DNA of 64,000 bases from Bacteroidales bacterium (GTDB lineage: Bacteria; Bacteroidota; Bacteroidia; Bacteroidales; G3-4614), in the NCBI GenBank assembly GCA_015061035.1, contig SUXK01000001.1, forward strand, positions 248,001 through 312,000. Direction: 5' to 3'. Position numbers and translations under genes: made by a program. Positions 1 to 9,814 of the stretch are shown piece after piece; position 1 is the first letter of the stretch, and each line of letters opens with the position of its first letter. Below the pieces are notes generated by a model. It worked only from the letters and a program-made list of their open reading frames with translations, was not told where the DNA came from and ran no database searches.

Positions 1-496
1 CAGCAATTAAGCAAACCTGCAAAGCCTGTTTTGCCTCAATTGTTTTCAAGTAATTTGCTTTCGCTTCTTTATTGCTCCATCTTAATCTTCCAAACAAATC
101 AATTTCCCAAGAAAAAGATAATTTAGCACCAACTTCAATATCTGTGTCTTTTCCAGCACCATTATAATTTAATGTTTCGCGATCGGCGTATGCATTAACA
201 TCAATAGATGGTACTAAATCGGCTCTTTTTATTTTGTGTAATCGTTCAAACTCTCTAACCCTTGCCTCGGCAACAAGAATATCTTTATTGTACTCCAAAG
301 TTTTATTGATTATGTCAATAAGAAGAGAATCATTTATAATCTTTTTCCACGAAATATCAGCAATACAAGTTGAATCTTGAGGTAAATCTTTTACAATCTG
401 TTCGGGCAACTCAATTTGAGGCTCTTTACAATGTTTTGAGACACCGCAACCAATAAGAGTAAAAGCACAAACAATAGTTATAATTATCTTCTGCAT
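1..496 (-). CDS. Outer-membrane efflux lipoprotein, TolC/OprM type (C-terminal part outside the window)
   Basis: Outer-membrane channel of the tripartite pump encoded with the next two genes. I translated it by hand: it starts at the ATG whose complement is at 494-496 and runs off the left edge after about 165 codons. Residues 1-17 form a lipoprotein signal with lipobox L14-I-G-C17. The mature part has the usual start of the OMF family, including a stretch ending in SWEIDLFGRLRWSN, which matches the conserved W-E-x-D-L-F/W-G-R-x-R motif of NodT/OprM proteins. The start overlaps the stop of the RND gene by 13 bp, so translation is probably coupled. Which substrates are exported cannot be told from the sequence. 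Confidence 0.88.
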   Translation of the reverse strand, partial: MQKIIITIVCAFTLIGCGVSKHCKEPQIELPEQIVKDLPQDSTCIADISWKKIINDSLLIDIINKTLEYNKDILVAEARVREFERLHKIKRADLVPSIDVNAYADRETLNYNGAGKDTDIEVGAKLSFSWEIDLFGRLRWSNKEAKANYLKTIEAKQALQVCLIA

Positions 497-3400
497 TGTC
501 TAAGTTTTTTATTTTTCAAATAATCTTTTACCTTATATATCCAAACAAAGAAGAATGGAACTAAAACAATACCAATAGACATTGCTATTATCATTCCAAA
601 AAATACACCAACACCAATCCCTTGTCTACTTGCTGAGCCTGGACCAGTAGCAAGAACAAGAGGAATCATACCTAACACAAATGTAAGAGAGGTCATGATA
701 ATTGGCTTAAATCTCTTGATTGAGGCATTTATAGCAGCATCAACAATGTCAACACCTTTATCAACCTGTTCTTTTGCAAATTCTACTATTAGTATAGCAT
801 TTTTAGCGGCTAAACCAATCAGCATAACTAAACCAATCTGGAAGTATATATTATTTTCCAATCCAAAAATAACAATGCCAAAGAATGCTCCAACGCAAGC
901 AATAGGAAGAGATAGAAGTACAGCAATAGGAACAGTCCAACTTTCATAAAGAGCAGCCAAGAACAAAAATACAAAGAGCAGTGCTAATAATAATACATAA
1001 CCAGTTTGTCCGCTCTGTTCCTTCTCCTGATATGAAAGTCCGCTCCATTCAATACCAATATTTTTATTAACCTTGTCTCTAACAATCTTTTCTAAACTCG
1101 CCATTGCTTGTCCCGAACTATAACCAGGTGCTGCCTCACCAGTAATTGAAGCGGCATAGTACATATTAAATCTTTTAATAGTACCAGGCCCCGTAGTATA
1201 AGAAGATGAGCCTAACGATGTAACTGGAATCATCTCTCCACCATTGCCTCTAACAAAGTACAGGTTCATATTGCTTTGATTTGCTCTAAAAGGTGCATCA
1301 GCCTGAAGGTAAACCCTGTAAACCCTATTAAATAGATTAAAGTCATTTACATACACCGAGCCAGTGAACGCTTTCACTGTTGTAAAAATATCGGCAACGG
1401 ATACACCCATAAGTTTGGCCATATCCCTATCAACATCAATATATAGTTGAGGAATTTCATTTTGAATAGAAGAACTTACTCTTGAAAGTTCTTTTTGCTT
1501 AGATGCGTAGAAAAGAATTGTATCAGCAGCACTCTTTAACTCATCGTATGTTGTATTCCCTTTTGCCTCAATAATCATTTCAAATCCGCCAGAAGAGCCA
1601 ATACCTGGAATAGCAGGAGGAGAACTTATCAGAACAATGGCTTCGGGATATTTATTCAGGTGATTTCTGACACTATCCATAAAAATAGATAAGTTCTTAT
1701 TCTCCCTCTCTTCCCATTGCTTCATTACCACAGTCAGTTGGCTTCTCGATTGGTTGGTTCCATGTCTTGGACTTGAACCAGTAACATTCATAACATGGCG
1801 AACATCGGGCAAAGATTTTAAATATTCAATAGCCCTATCGGTAACAACTCTTGTGCGTTCAAGCGAAGCCCCTTCTGGCAGTTCAAGTTCAACGGTAAAA
1901 TAACCTTGATCCTCTTGAGGAATGAAACTTTGAGGAACAAACTTCATCATAATTATTATAATTACAATGGAGATACCAAAGAATATAAAAACTCTTTTAG
2001 AATTATTAAGCCATTTGTTTATAACATTCTTATACCAACGATTACCGCTATCCAAAGCATTATTAATGACTCTGAAAACTTTATTCTTTTTTTGCTGATT
2101 ATCAATATCCTCCTTTTTTAGAACCATTGCGCACATAGCGGGGCTTAATGTAAGGGCAACAATTGTTGATATAATAACCGAAACGGCAATGGTAATAGTA
2201 AATTGTCTATATAGAATACCCGATATGCCGGGTAAAAAACTAACAGGAATAAATACGGCACACAAAACTAAAGAGGTTGCTATTAAAGCCCCGCCTAAAT
2301 TTTTCATAGCCTTTTTTGTTGCTTCGTATGGCGAAAGATTCTCCTCTCTGATATGTCTGTCAACATTCTCAACAACAACAATAGCATCATCTACAACAAT
2401 ACCAATAGAGAGAACAAGTCCAAGCAAGGTTAAGGTGTTAAGAGTAAAATCAAAGATTAACATAACTCCAAAAGTTCCTATTAAAGATATTGGAACAGCA
2501 ACAGCGGGAATTAATGTAGATCGCCAATTTTGTAGAGATAAGAATACAACCAAAATCACTAACAGAAGAGCCTCAAATAGAGTTTTATAAACCTCCCTGA
2601 TTGATTGACTGATGTACTCAGTCATATCAAAAGGAATGTCATAAGTAATACCTTCGGGGAAACTCTTGCTTATCTCCTCCATCTTCTCTTTAACCCTATT
2701 TGACACCTCCATAGCATTCATACCCGGTAGCATCTTTATCTCCAATACGGCAGCATTCTCTCCGTTGATACCACTTTCGGTGTTATACGATTGAGCCTCC
2801 AAATCAATTTTGGCAACATCTCTCAATCTCAATATAGAGCCATCTTTATTTGTTTTTATAACAATGTTCTCAAATTCGTTTACTGTTGATAGGCGACCTT
2901 GTGCAACAATAGGAATTGTAATATCATTACCTACTATGGGTTGTTGCCCTAACACTCCTGCGGCAGACTCTCTGTTCTGCTCTTTAATAGCCTTTTGAAT
3001 GTCTTGAACCGTTAAGCCAAGAGCAGCCAAATTTGCAGGTCTCACCTTAATTTGCATAGCGTAGTATCTGCTACCAATATTTGAAACCTGACCAACACCA
3101 TTAACACGTCTTAGTTGGTCTAAAACATTTAATGTGGCATAATTGCTCAAATATATCTCATCAAAATTTGGATTGGTTGATTTAAGTGCTATGGTCATCA
3201 ACTTGCTCGAAGCCTGTTTTTCAATAGAAATACCATTTTGAATAACCTCAAGAGGTAATCTGGCTTCAGCCCCTTTAACTCTATTTTGTACCTCAACAGC
3301 GGCTAAGTCGGCATTGCTGTCAATATTAAAAGTAAGAGTAGCAGAGAAAGTACCGGTATTTGTACTTTGTGACTCCATATATATCATGCCGGGAGTACCA

Positions 3401-3612
3401 TTTAAGGTTTGCTCAATAGGGGTAGCAACGGCTTGGGATACAGTTTCGGCACTTGCTCCAGGATATGAAGCCGACACCTTAACAACAGGAGGAACAATTT
3501 GAGGATATTGGTCAACAGGAAGCATCCATAAGCCAATAACACCAATTATCAAAATCAGAATTGATATGACCATCGAAAAAATCGGACGGTCAATAAAAAA
3601 ATCACTTTTCAT
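484..3612 (-). CDS. RND efflux pump inner-membrane transporter (HAE1/AcrB family)
   Basis: Proton-driven exporter of hydrophobic or amphiphilic compounds, working as a trimer in the inner membrane. The 1042 residues are full length for AcrB/MexB. The first transmembrane helix is at about 10-30; the proton-relay pair D408-D409 sits in GIVVDDAIVVVENV of TM4; the TM10 lysine is present in GLAAKNAILIVEFAKE. The two large periplasmic loops follow TM1 and TM7. The gene overlaps the adaptor upstream by 11 bp and the outer-membrane factor downstream by 13 bp, so all three are one operon. HAE1 membership is firm; drug versus detergent or bile-salt specificity is not inferable. Confidence 0.96.
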   Translation of the reverse strand: MKSDFFIDRPIFSMVISILILIIGVIGLWMLPVDQYPQIVPPVVKVSASYPGASAETVSQAVATPIEQTLNGTPGMIYMESQSTNTGTFSATLTFNIDSNADLAAVEVQNRVKGAEARLPLEVIQNGISIEKQASSKLMTIALKSTNPNFDEIYLSNYATLNVLDQLRRVNGVGQVSNIGSRYYAMQIKVRPANLAALGLTVQDIQKAIKEQNRESAAGVLGQQPIVGNDITIPIVAQGRLSTVNEFENIVIKTNKDGSILRLRDVAKIDLEAQSYNTESGINGENAAVLEIKMLPGMNAMEVSNRVKEKMEEISKSFPEGITYDIPFDMTEYISQSIREVYKTLFEALLLVILVVFLSLQNWRSTLIPAVAVPISLIGTFGVMLIFDFTLNTLTLLGLVLSIGIVVDDAIVVVENVDRHIREENLSPYEATKKAMKNLGGALIATSLVLCAVFIPVSFLPGISGILYRQFTITIAVSVIISTIVALTLSPAMCAMVLKKEDIDNQQKKNKVFRVINNALDSGNRWYKNVINKWLNNSKRVFIFFGISIVIIIIMMKFVPQSFIPQEDQGYFTVELELPEGASLERTRVVTDRAIEYLKSLPDVRHVMNVTGSSPRHGTNQSRSQLTVVMKQWEERENKNLSIFMDSVRNHLNKYPEAIVLISSPPAIPGIGSSGGFEMIIEAKGNTTYDELKSAADTILFYASKQKELSRVSSSIQNEIPQLYIDVDRDMAKLMGVSVADIFTTVKAFTGSVYVNDFNLFNRVYRVYLQADAPFRANQSNMNLYFVRGNGGEMIPVTSLGSSSYTTGPGTIKRFNMYYAASITGEAAPGYSSGQAMASLEKIVRDKVNKNIGIEWSGLSYQEKEQSGQTGYVLLLALLFVFLFLAALYESWTVPIAVLLSLPIACVGAFFGIVIFGLENNIYFQIGLVMLIGLAAKNAILIVEFAKEQVDKGVDIVDAAINASIKRFKPIIMTSLTFVLGMIPLVLATGPGSASRQGIGVGVFFGMIIAMSIGIVLVPFFFVWIYKVKDYLKNKKLRQCRR

Positions 3613-4822
3613 TGTTGTCCGATTTTATCAAATTAACACGCATTCCGTGACTTAGTTTATGATACCCCTCAACAATAATCATTTCATTGCCACCCAATCC
3701 TCTGCTTACAACAACCCTGTTTTTTACTTCGGGGCCTAACTCAATAAAGCGTTTTTCCACAACCGAGTCTTTTCTTGCAACAAAAACATAAGCAGCGCCC
3801 TTTTCAATAATTAAAGCCTTAGTTGGAACAACCACAGCATTTTCATGCACGTCCATAAGAAGTTTGACCTTTGTTAACTGACCAGGCAAAAGTATATGGT
3901 CAGGATTAGGCATTTGTGCTCTTACCGAAAAAGTACCAGTATTGGGGTCAACTTGAGGATCTGCAAAATCAACAAGACCATGTATTGGATACTCTGTATC
4001 ATCGGCTAATGTAATTGTTATATATGGATTCCAGTTTCGTTCTTCAATAGTTTTACCAAGATTAACATTTCGTTCCTTACTTTTTAAGTAATCCAATCCT
4101 GTCATACTGAAATTTACTTCAACAGTATCGCTATTAACCATTGTCGCAAGTAGTGATTTTCCGCCTGGTCCCACTAATGTGCCAATATCAGCAGAACTTT
4201 CGCTAATGTATCCCGAAATTGGAGAACGAACCTCAGTGTAACTTAATGCAATCTCTGCTTGAGTCAAGTCTGCTTTACTCATAATAACTTCAGCCTTAGC
4301 CGCCTCATATGCGGCAATAGCATTATCTAAATCCAACTGACTGGCAGCATTTTGTTCATAAAGAGGTTTAATACGTTTATAATCCTGTTCTGCTTTTAGT
4401 TCAAGCGCTTGGTTTTTGTTTAGTTGGGCTTTAGCCTTTTCAACTTTAGCACTATATACTTGGGGGTCAATAGCAAAAAGAATGTCATTCTTTTTAACAT
4501 AACCACCCTCTTCAAAAAACATCTTTTCTAAATAACCCTCAACCCTAGCTCTAATCTCTACATGTTGTTTAGCCTTAATTTTACCCGCATATTCAACGTA
4601 AATCTCAACATTTTCTCTGCTTACAGGTTCTGCTAAAACAGTGGGATATTGAGGAGGTAATGGCTTGGGCCAATATATCCAAACAATAACTCCTATAAAA
4701 ATTATAAGAATACCAATAAGAATATAAATATATTTACGAGGTATATTTTTTAGTTTATAAAATATATCTTTAAAGAATTTCCAGCATTTTGAAATCTTAC
4801 CAGTAGGAATATCTATTTGCAT
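3602..4822 (-). CDS. RND efflux periplasmic adaptor (membrane fusion protein)
   Basis: HlyD/AcrA-family adaptor linking the RND pump to the outer-membrane channel. Residues 31-51 form a single membrane anchor rather than the lipid anchor of AcrA. Next come the lipoyl-like half (EIRARVEGYLEKMFFEEG), a coiled-coil hairpin at about 120-185 rich in K, A and E, the second lipoyl half (SPISGYISESSADIGTLVGPGG), and a beta-barrel and membrane-proximal domain. 406 residues is normal. It is the first gene of the efflux operon; an upstream TACTTTTG may be its -7 element. Confidence 0.94.
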   Translation of the reverse strand: MQIDIPTGKISKCWKFFKDIFYKLKNIPRKYIYILIGILIIFIGVIVWIYWPKPLPPQYPTVLAEPVSRENVEIYVEYAGKIKAKQHVEIRARVEGYLEKMFFEEGGYVKKNDILFAIDPQVYSAKVEKAKAQLNKNQALELKAEQDYKRIKPLYEQNAASQLDLDNAIAAYEAAKAEVIMSKADLTQAEIALSYTEVRSPISGYISESSADIGTLVGPGGKSLLATMVNSDTVEVNFSMTGLDYLKSKERNVNLGKTIEERNWNPYITITLADDTEYPIHGLVDFADPQVDPNTGTFSVRAQMPNPDHILLPGQLTKVKLLMDVHENAVVVPTKALIIEKGAAYVFVARKDSVVEKRFIELGPEVKNRVVVSRGLGGNEMIIVEGYHKLSHGMRVNLIKSDNNEK

Positions 4823-4862
4823 ATTAAATCTATTAATTAGATGGAAACTATTTTATACTATG

Positions 4863-4870
4863 CAAAAGTA
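4863..4870 (-). promoter_or_regulatory. Candidate -7 element of the efflux operon
   Basis: TACTTTTG on the minus strand fits the Bacteroidetes TAnnTTTG consensus and lies about 40 bases before the adaptor ATG. A TTTG lies only 12 bases upstream of it, closer than the usual 19-21, so the -33 element is uncertain. Confidence 0.4.
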
Positions 4871-4952
4871 TAATTTATGGAGCAAATTATTTTTACGATA
4901 AATGTTAATTTTAACAAAAAACTTATCTAATAACTAAAATTTAATATTGTAT

Positions 4953-4999
4953 AAAAAAAAATCGCCCAATTACTTTTAATTATAGACGATTGTTTTTTT
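4953..4999 (-). terminator. Weak hairpin with A/T tracts after fmt
   Basis: AATCG and CGATT arms lie inside an A tract (4953-4961) and a T tract (4992-4998), with TAATTA/AATTA inner pairing. It sits between the fmt stop and the efflux operon and could end transcription of fmt on the minus strand. The stem is short and AT-rich. Confidence 0.4.
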
Positions 5000-5024
5000 A
5001 TAAAGAAAGAATATTTACCCCTTG

Positions 5025-5981
5025 TTAAACAAACTTGCAATATTCATTAAAAGAGTAGCCTCTAAGTAACTCTTCTACTGTTAAACGTTTCTTTCCCGGA
5101 AGTTGAAGAGATGAAATTCTTAATGCACCATCACCGCAATATACCTCAATAAAATGTTTGCCATCAGTTTTAATAGTACCTGTCTTTCCATTCTCCTCAA
5201 TAATATCAACGCTAAAAATTTTAACGGCTAAAGGCTCTTCTCCGTTGCCCAAATCCAATGCACCCCAAGCGGTAGGGTAGGGCGAAAGACCTCTAACTTT
5301 ATTGCGAATCTTTTCAGCACTTTCGCTCCAATCAATTTTACAGTCATTCTTGAAGATCTTAGGAGCAGCCTTTAGTTCAATATCCATAGGTTGCTCCTTT
5401 GTAGTAATGTTGCCCTCTGCAATAGCATCAACTGTTTTGCATACCATATCAGCCCCAACATACATAAGATTGTCATGTAGAGTTCCTGCACAATCATCAT
5501 CACCAATAGCAACTCTCTCTTGCATAATAATATTGCCAGTATCAATCTCGTGTGTCAAAAAGAAAGTTGTAACCCCACTCTCTTTGTCGCCATTCATAAT
5601 AGCCCAGTTAATAGGAGCAGCGCCTCTATATTGAGGCAATAGTGAGGCATGTAAATTAAAAGTTCCCAAAGGAGGCATATTCCATACACTTTCTGGTAAC
5701 ATTCTGAATGCAACTACAATCTGTAAATCAGCATTAAGGGATGCAAGTTCAGCAAGGAATGACTCATCTTTAAGTCTTTCGGGTTGCATAATGTAAAGAC
5801 CTTTACTCAAAGCATACTCCTTAACAGCGGAGTATTTAATCTTCTGACCTCTTCCGGCAGGTTTGTCGGGCATAGTAACTACGCCCACAACATTATAGCC
5901 ACCTTCAACAAGTTTTTTAAGGCTCTCCACAGCAAAATCAGGAGTACCCATATAAACAATTCTTATATCTTTACTATTCAT
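5025..5981 (-). CDS. fmt: Methionyl-tRNA formyltransferase
   Basis: Formylates Met-tRNAfMet with 10-formyl-tetrahydrofolate for translation initiation. 318 residues, normal length. The catalytic triad is visible as N109 and H111 in NLHASLLPQYRGAAP and D147 in THEIDTGNII. The C-terminal tRNA-binding OB-like domain starts at about 210. Last gene of a four-gene minus-strand run (tsaC, sugar transferase, ClC channel, fmt); the gap to the ClC gene is 38 bp, so co-transcription is likely. The start MNSKDIRIVYMGTPDFAV agrees with the family N-terminus. Confidence 0.97.
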   Translation of the reverse strand: MNSKDIRIVYMGTPDFAVESLKKLVEGGYNVVGVVTMPDKPAGRGQKIKYSAVKEYALSKGLYIMQPERLKDESFLAELASLNADLQIVVAFRMLPESVWNMPPLGTFNLHASLLPQYRGAAPINWAIMNGDKESGVTTFFLTHEIDTGNIIMQERVAIGDDDCAGTLHDNLMYVGADMVCKTVDAIAEGNITTKEQPMDIELKAAPKIFKNDCKIDWSESAEKIRNKVRGLSPYPTAWGALDLGNGEEPLAVKIFSVDIIEENGKTGTIKTDGKHFIEVYCGDGALRISSLQLPGKKRLTVEELLRGYSFNEYCKFV

Positions 5982-6019
5982 TGTCTTAAATTAAAATCCT
6001 TTTTTTTATAAAATAATCT

Positions 6020-7810
6020 TTAATCCTCTGAGTAGTGAACAAGCACTCTTCGGTATGAGTTGAATATCTTTGATTTAGAAACAAACCCAATATATTTGCC
6101 CTTATCCACCACAGGTAAATTCCAAGCGTTTGTTTCATCAAAAATTCTCATAACCTGCTCCATGGGTAATCCGAGTTCAATCTTTGCAGGAGGGGTAACC
6201 ATAAATTTGCTAACGTGAAAACGTTTATACAACTTCGGACGGAACATAATATTTCTAATATCATCCAATACAACCATACCCAAGAAGTTGTTATCATTAT
6301 CAACAACAGGGAATATATTTCTATTTGATTTTGATATAATCTGCACCATCTCTCCCAAATCCATTTCAGGTCTAACGGTAAGCAACTCAGTTTCAATAAC
6401 ACTATTCATTTTAAGAAGAGTAAGCACTGCTTTATCTTTGTGATGTGTAATAAGTTCACCACGTTTAGCAAGGCGGTGAGTATATATGCTATGACTACTG
6501 AAAATTCTAACTGTGCCATATGATGATAGCGAAGCAATCATCAGCGGAAGGAAAAGATCATATCCACCTGTCAATTCAGCAGTCAAGAAGAGAGCCATCA
6601 GAGGAGCATGCATAACACCAGCCATAACAGCAGTCATACCCATCAAAGCAAAGTTCTTTTGCGAAAGAGGGTCGGGCATCTCAATAAAGTGGTTAAATAT
6701 GAAAGCAAAAATAAATCCGCACATACAACCCACATACAAACTTGGGGCAAATGTTCCACCTACACCACCTGCACCATTGGTGGCGGCCGTAGCAAACGAT
6801 TTAAACATTATTATAAGAGCAATCATGAGAGTTAGAATCCAGAAACTATTTCTACCCTCATAAAAGAAACTCTCCTCTGTAATAGCCTGAGCATTACCGC
6901 TGATAATCTGTTCAATAGAGTCGTAACCCTCACCATAAAGAGGAGGTAAGAAAAATATTGCAGTACTTAAAATAATAGAACCGATAGCAAATTTAAGCCA
7001 TGGTTTGCTATTAAGTTTTCCAAACAACTTCTCCATAACCAAAATTGTACGAGTAAAGTACAGCGAGATAAAACCGCAGAATATACCCAGCATTAACACA
7101 ATCGGAAATCTTTGAGCCTTCCATATTTCAGTATGGTCAAACCTAAACTCAGGCATAGGACCATCAAAAATATATATAACTGTTGCCGCAGTTGCTGCCG
7201 AAATCATAAGTGGCATAACCGAAGCGGTTGTAAGTTCAAACATTAACACCTCAATAGTAAAAAGAAGTCCAGCAATTGGAGCCTTAAAAATGGCGGCAAT
7301 ACCAGCGGCAGCACCACAGCAAACAAGTAACATAAGTTGTCGGGCATCAAGTCGGAATATCCTGCCAATATTAGAACCAATAGCAGCCCCAGTATAAACC
7401 ATAGGGGCCTCTGCTCCCACCGAACCACCAAAGCCAATAGTAATAGAACTTGCTATAAGTGAACTATACGTGTTATGAGGCTTTAGCCTACTTTTGCGTT
7501 GGGCAATAGCATGAAGAACACGAGTAACACCATGGCTAATATTATCCTTAACAATATACTTGACAAATAACCATGATAGTAGAATACCTATCGAGGGGTA
7601 AACCAAGAATAGGTAGTTGGCGCCATCAATTGAGAAGTGCTCAGTAAGAGCGTCCTGTATAAAATGGATAATATATTTCAATAACATAGCAGCACCTGCA
7701 GCCCCTATACCAATAACGAGGCTCAATATGAGAATTAAATTCTTTTCAGGAATATGTTTTTCTCTCCAGATGGCTAATTTTAATGTAAAATTTTCTAATC
7801 TGCTAATCAT
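6020..7810 (-). CDS. ClC-family chloride channel/antiporter with C-terminal CBS pair
   Basis: Integral membrane anion channel or Cl-/H+ antiporter. Residues 1-440 hold the ClC helices with the selectivity segments GGSVGAEAP (128-136) and GGVGGTFAPSLYVG. The gating-glutamate position is E134; the usual GREGP reads GAEAP here. From about residue 455 there are two CBS domains (LLTVRPEMDLGEMVQII... and FMVTPPAKIELGLPMEQVMRIF...), which normally bind adenine nucleotides and regulate the channel. 596 residues fits the bacterial CBS-containing branch. It lies 5 bp downstream of the sugar transferase in the same direction. Confidence 0.95.
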   Translation of the reverse strand: MISRLENFTLKLAIWREKHIPEKNLILILSLVIGIGAAGAAMLLKYIIHFIQDALTEHFSIDGANYLFLVYPSIGILLSWLFVKYIVKDNISHGVTRVLHAIAQRKSRLKPHNTYSSLIASSITIGFGGSVGAEAPMVYTGAAIGSNIGRIFRLDARQLMLLVCCGAAAGIAAIFKAPIAGLLFTIEVLMFELTTASVMPLMISAATAATVIYIFDGPMPEFRFDHTEIWKAQRFPIVLMLGIFCGFISLYFTRTILVMEKLFGKLNSKPWLKFAIGSIILSTAIFFLPPLYGEGYDSIEQIISGNAQAITEESFFYEGRNSFWILTLMIALIIMFKSFATAATNGAGGVGGTFAPSLYVGCMCGFIFAFIFNHFIEMPDPLSQKNFALMGMTAVMAGVMHAPLMALFLTAELTGGYDLFLPLMIASLSSYGTVRIFSSHSIYTHRLAKRGELITHHKDKAVLTLLKMNSVIETELLTVRPEMDLGEMVQIISKSNRNIFPVVDNDNNFLGMVVLDDIRNIMFRPKLYKRFHVSKFMVTPPAKIELGLPMEQVMRIFDETNAWNLPVVDKGKYIGFVSKSKIFNSYRRVLVHYSED

Positions 7811-7815
7811 AAAAA

Positions 7816-9222
7816 TTACATTCCGCGACCAGTAAAAACAATTTTTATAGTATAAAATAAAATTTTAATATCAATTAAAAGCGACATATTTTCCAAATAT
7901 ATAATGTCAAATTTTAATCGTTCAATCATTTCATCAATATTACGAGCGTACCCATAATTAACCATCCCCCACGATGTAATACCAGGTCTAACTCTGTGAA
8001 GCAGACTATAATATGGCGCGCGTTCAATAATTTTGTCAACAAAATATTTTCTTTCGGGGCGAGGCCCAACCAACGACATATCCCCTTTAATTACATTCCA
8101 AAATTGGGGAAGTTCATCAATGCGGTATTTCCTCAGCCAGTGACCAAACTTGGTAATTCTCTTGTCATTAGGACTTGAAAGCAAAGGGGTCTCCTCTTCG
8201 GCATTCTCCACCATTGAGCGGAATTTATACATAGTAAACTCTTTACGTTTAAAGCCAATACGTTTTTGCTTGTAAATAATATTGCCTTTAGATGAGAGTT
8301 TTACCCTTATAGCAACATACAACATAAGAGGAGAGAGTACGATAAGAGCAAGAGTAGAGAGAATAATATCACAAAAACGTTTAATATTCTCTTCGGCATC
8401 CGACAAAGAAAGAACACTCACATCAACAAATGGAGCACCATAAATATCAGACAATCTGATTCTTGAAGTAAGAATTTCATACTCCCTTGCCTCTAACATA
8501 ATAGGCAAGTCATATTTATATAGCGAGTTTATAATGTTAAAAGTTTTTGCTCTGTCATTATGTTCTGGAGCAACAATGAGTTTTTTGATATTATTTTTTG
8601 ATATAACCTCGTCTAAATCCTCAAGGTTATATGCAGGAAGATTTGTTGTAGTGTTCTCTTCTCCTTTCAATTTAACATATCCCACAATATCGTAACCAAC
8701 CGAATATCTTAGGTTCTTGATTGATTCAACAAGTTTTACCGCACCACTGCTACATCCAATAACAAGAGTGTTAAATCCTATTGCTCCACTATGAACTTGT
8801 TTTGCAGTAACAGAGGTAATATAGCATCTGCCACAATATACCCAAGTAAAGCCAATAATAAATAGAGAAAGAACAAGATTGTAGTTATACTCGGTATAAA
8901 TATATTTGTTCATTAATGAGAAGAATAGTATTGATAACACCCATATAGCAATAGAAATGAAGGTGCTAACAAACTCTCCTGCTCTTGACTTAAAAATAAC
9001 TCTGTTGTGGTACCCCGAGAGATAGAAGATTAACATCATTCCCAATGGGTAAACAATCTGAGCAATAATAGTTCGGGGGGTAGATATAAAGTTCAAGAAC
9101 GAACCATACATATCTTCAAGAGGTAAAATATTGTAACGATATATATTAAATGTAAACCACGTTGCTAAAGCAGCAAAGCAGTCCCACAGAATATAACGTC
9201 TCTTTAACCTTTTGTTAATCAT
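7816..9222 (-). CDS. Polyprenyl-phosphate sugar-1-phosphate transferase (WbaP/WcaJ type)
   Basis: Initiates exopolysaccharide, capsule or O-antigen synthesis by moving a sugar-1-phosphate from a nucleotide sugar to undecaprenyl phosphate at the inner membrane. The N-terminal half has about four membrane helices (to about residue 135) and a CoA-binding_3/NAD-like domain (NTLVIGCSSGAVKLVESIKN). The C-terminal bacterial sugar transferase domain begins near 285 with YKQKRIG, MYKFRSM, RKYRIDELPQFWNV, KGDMSLVGPRPE and VRPGITSWG. 468 residues is typical. Its ATG overlaps the tsaC stop by 4 bp (ATGA arrangement), so it is translationally coupled to a tRNA-modification gene. The sugar cannot be assigned. 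Confidence 0.94.
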   Translation of the reverse strand: MINKRLKRRYILWDCFAALATWFTFNIYRYNILPLEDMYGSFLNFISTPRTIIAQIVYPLGMMLIFYLSGYHNRVIFKSRAGEFVSTFISIAIWVLSILFFSLMNKYIYTEYNYNLVLSLFIIGFTWVYCGRCYITSVTAKQVHSGAIGFNTLVIGCSSGAVKLVESIKNLRYSVGYDIVGYVKLKGEENTTTNLPAYNLEDLDEVISKNNIKKLIVAPEHNDRAKTFNIINSLYKYDLPIMLEAREYEILTSRIRLSDIYGAPFVDVSVLSLSDAEENIKRFCDIILSTLALIVLSPLMLYVAIRVKLSSKGNIIYKQKRIGFKRKEFTMYKFRSMVENAEEETPLLSSPNDKRITKFGHWLRKYRIDELPQFWNVIKGDMSLVGPRPERKYFVDKIIERAPYYSLLHRVRPGITSWGMVNYGYARNIDEMIERLKFDIIYLENMSLLIDIKILFYTIKIVFTGRGM

Positions 9223-9791
9223 TCTCTAATAATCTTAATAACACCACCGTCATCAACCTTTATAACACTCGATGCCGAAGGTTGGCTAACATCATCGCGT
9301 CTAAAATCAACAATGTAATCAACACTATCAATAATATAGTCTGTAATCTCTTTAAAATTTTTGGGAGCAACCTCGCCACTTATGTTAGCCGAAGTAGATA
9401 CAATAGCCTTCCTAAATTTGTAGCAAAGTTTTTTTGAGAACTCCTCCGCAGTAACTCTAATGCCTACACTACCATCATCAGAGAGTAGCAGGGGAGATAA
9501 ATTTCTACCGCGAGGATAAACAATAGTCAAAGGTTTATTAGCAACCTCCACTAAATCTTTAGTAATTTCAGGGGCAGCATCAGTGTAGAAATCAATTTTA
9601 ACAGCATTATCAATCAAAACAATCAATGCTTTGCTGTCAGCTCTGCGTTTAATTTCAAATACCCTTTTTACAGCCTCATCGTTGGTAGCATCGCAACCAA
9701 TACCCCAAATAGTATCGGTAGGGTAGAGGATAATACCACCTTTTGACAATACCTCACAAGCCTTTTTTATCTCATCATCAATAAATGCCAT
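9219..9791 (-). CDS. tsaC: L-threonylcarbamoyladenylate synthase (TsaC/Sua5/YrdC family)
   Basis: Makes threonylcarbamoyl-AMP from threonine, bicarbonate and ATP for the t6A modification of tRNAs reading ANN codons. 190 residues: a YrdC domain alone, with no Sua5 C-terminal extension. Family motifs seen are GGIILYPTDTIWGIGCDATN, IKRRADSKALIVLI, TIVYPRG and STSANISGE. First gene of the tsaC-sugar transferase-ClC-fmt run, with a good Bacteroidetes promoter 24-55 bases upstream. Confidence 0.93.
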   Translation of the reverse strand: MAFIDDEIKKACEVLSKGGIILYPTDTIWGIGCDATNDEAVKRVFEIKRRADSKALIVLIDNAVKIDFYTDAAPEITKDLVEVANKPLTIVYPRGRNLSPLLLSDDGSVGIRVTAEEFSKKLCYKFRKAIVSTSANISGEVAPKNFKEITDYIIDSVDYIVDFRRDDVSQPSASSVIKVDDGGVIKIIRE

Positions 9792-9814
9792 ACTACGTCA
9801 TTATAATAATAGAG

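Noticed and set aside
695-949. Plus-strand open frames inside the RND pump, RecA, ClpB, helicase and other long genes
   Set aside because: They are antisense or shifted shadows of well-supported genes, without signal peptides, family motifs or promoters of their own.
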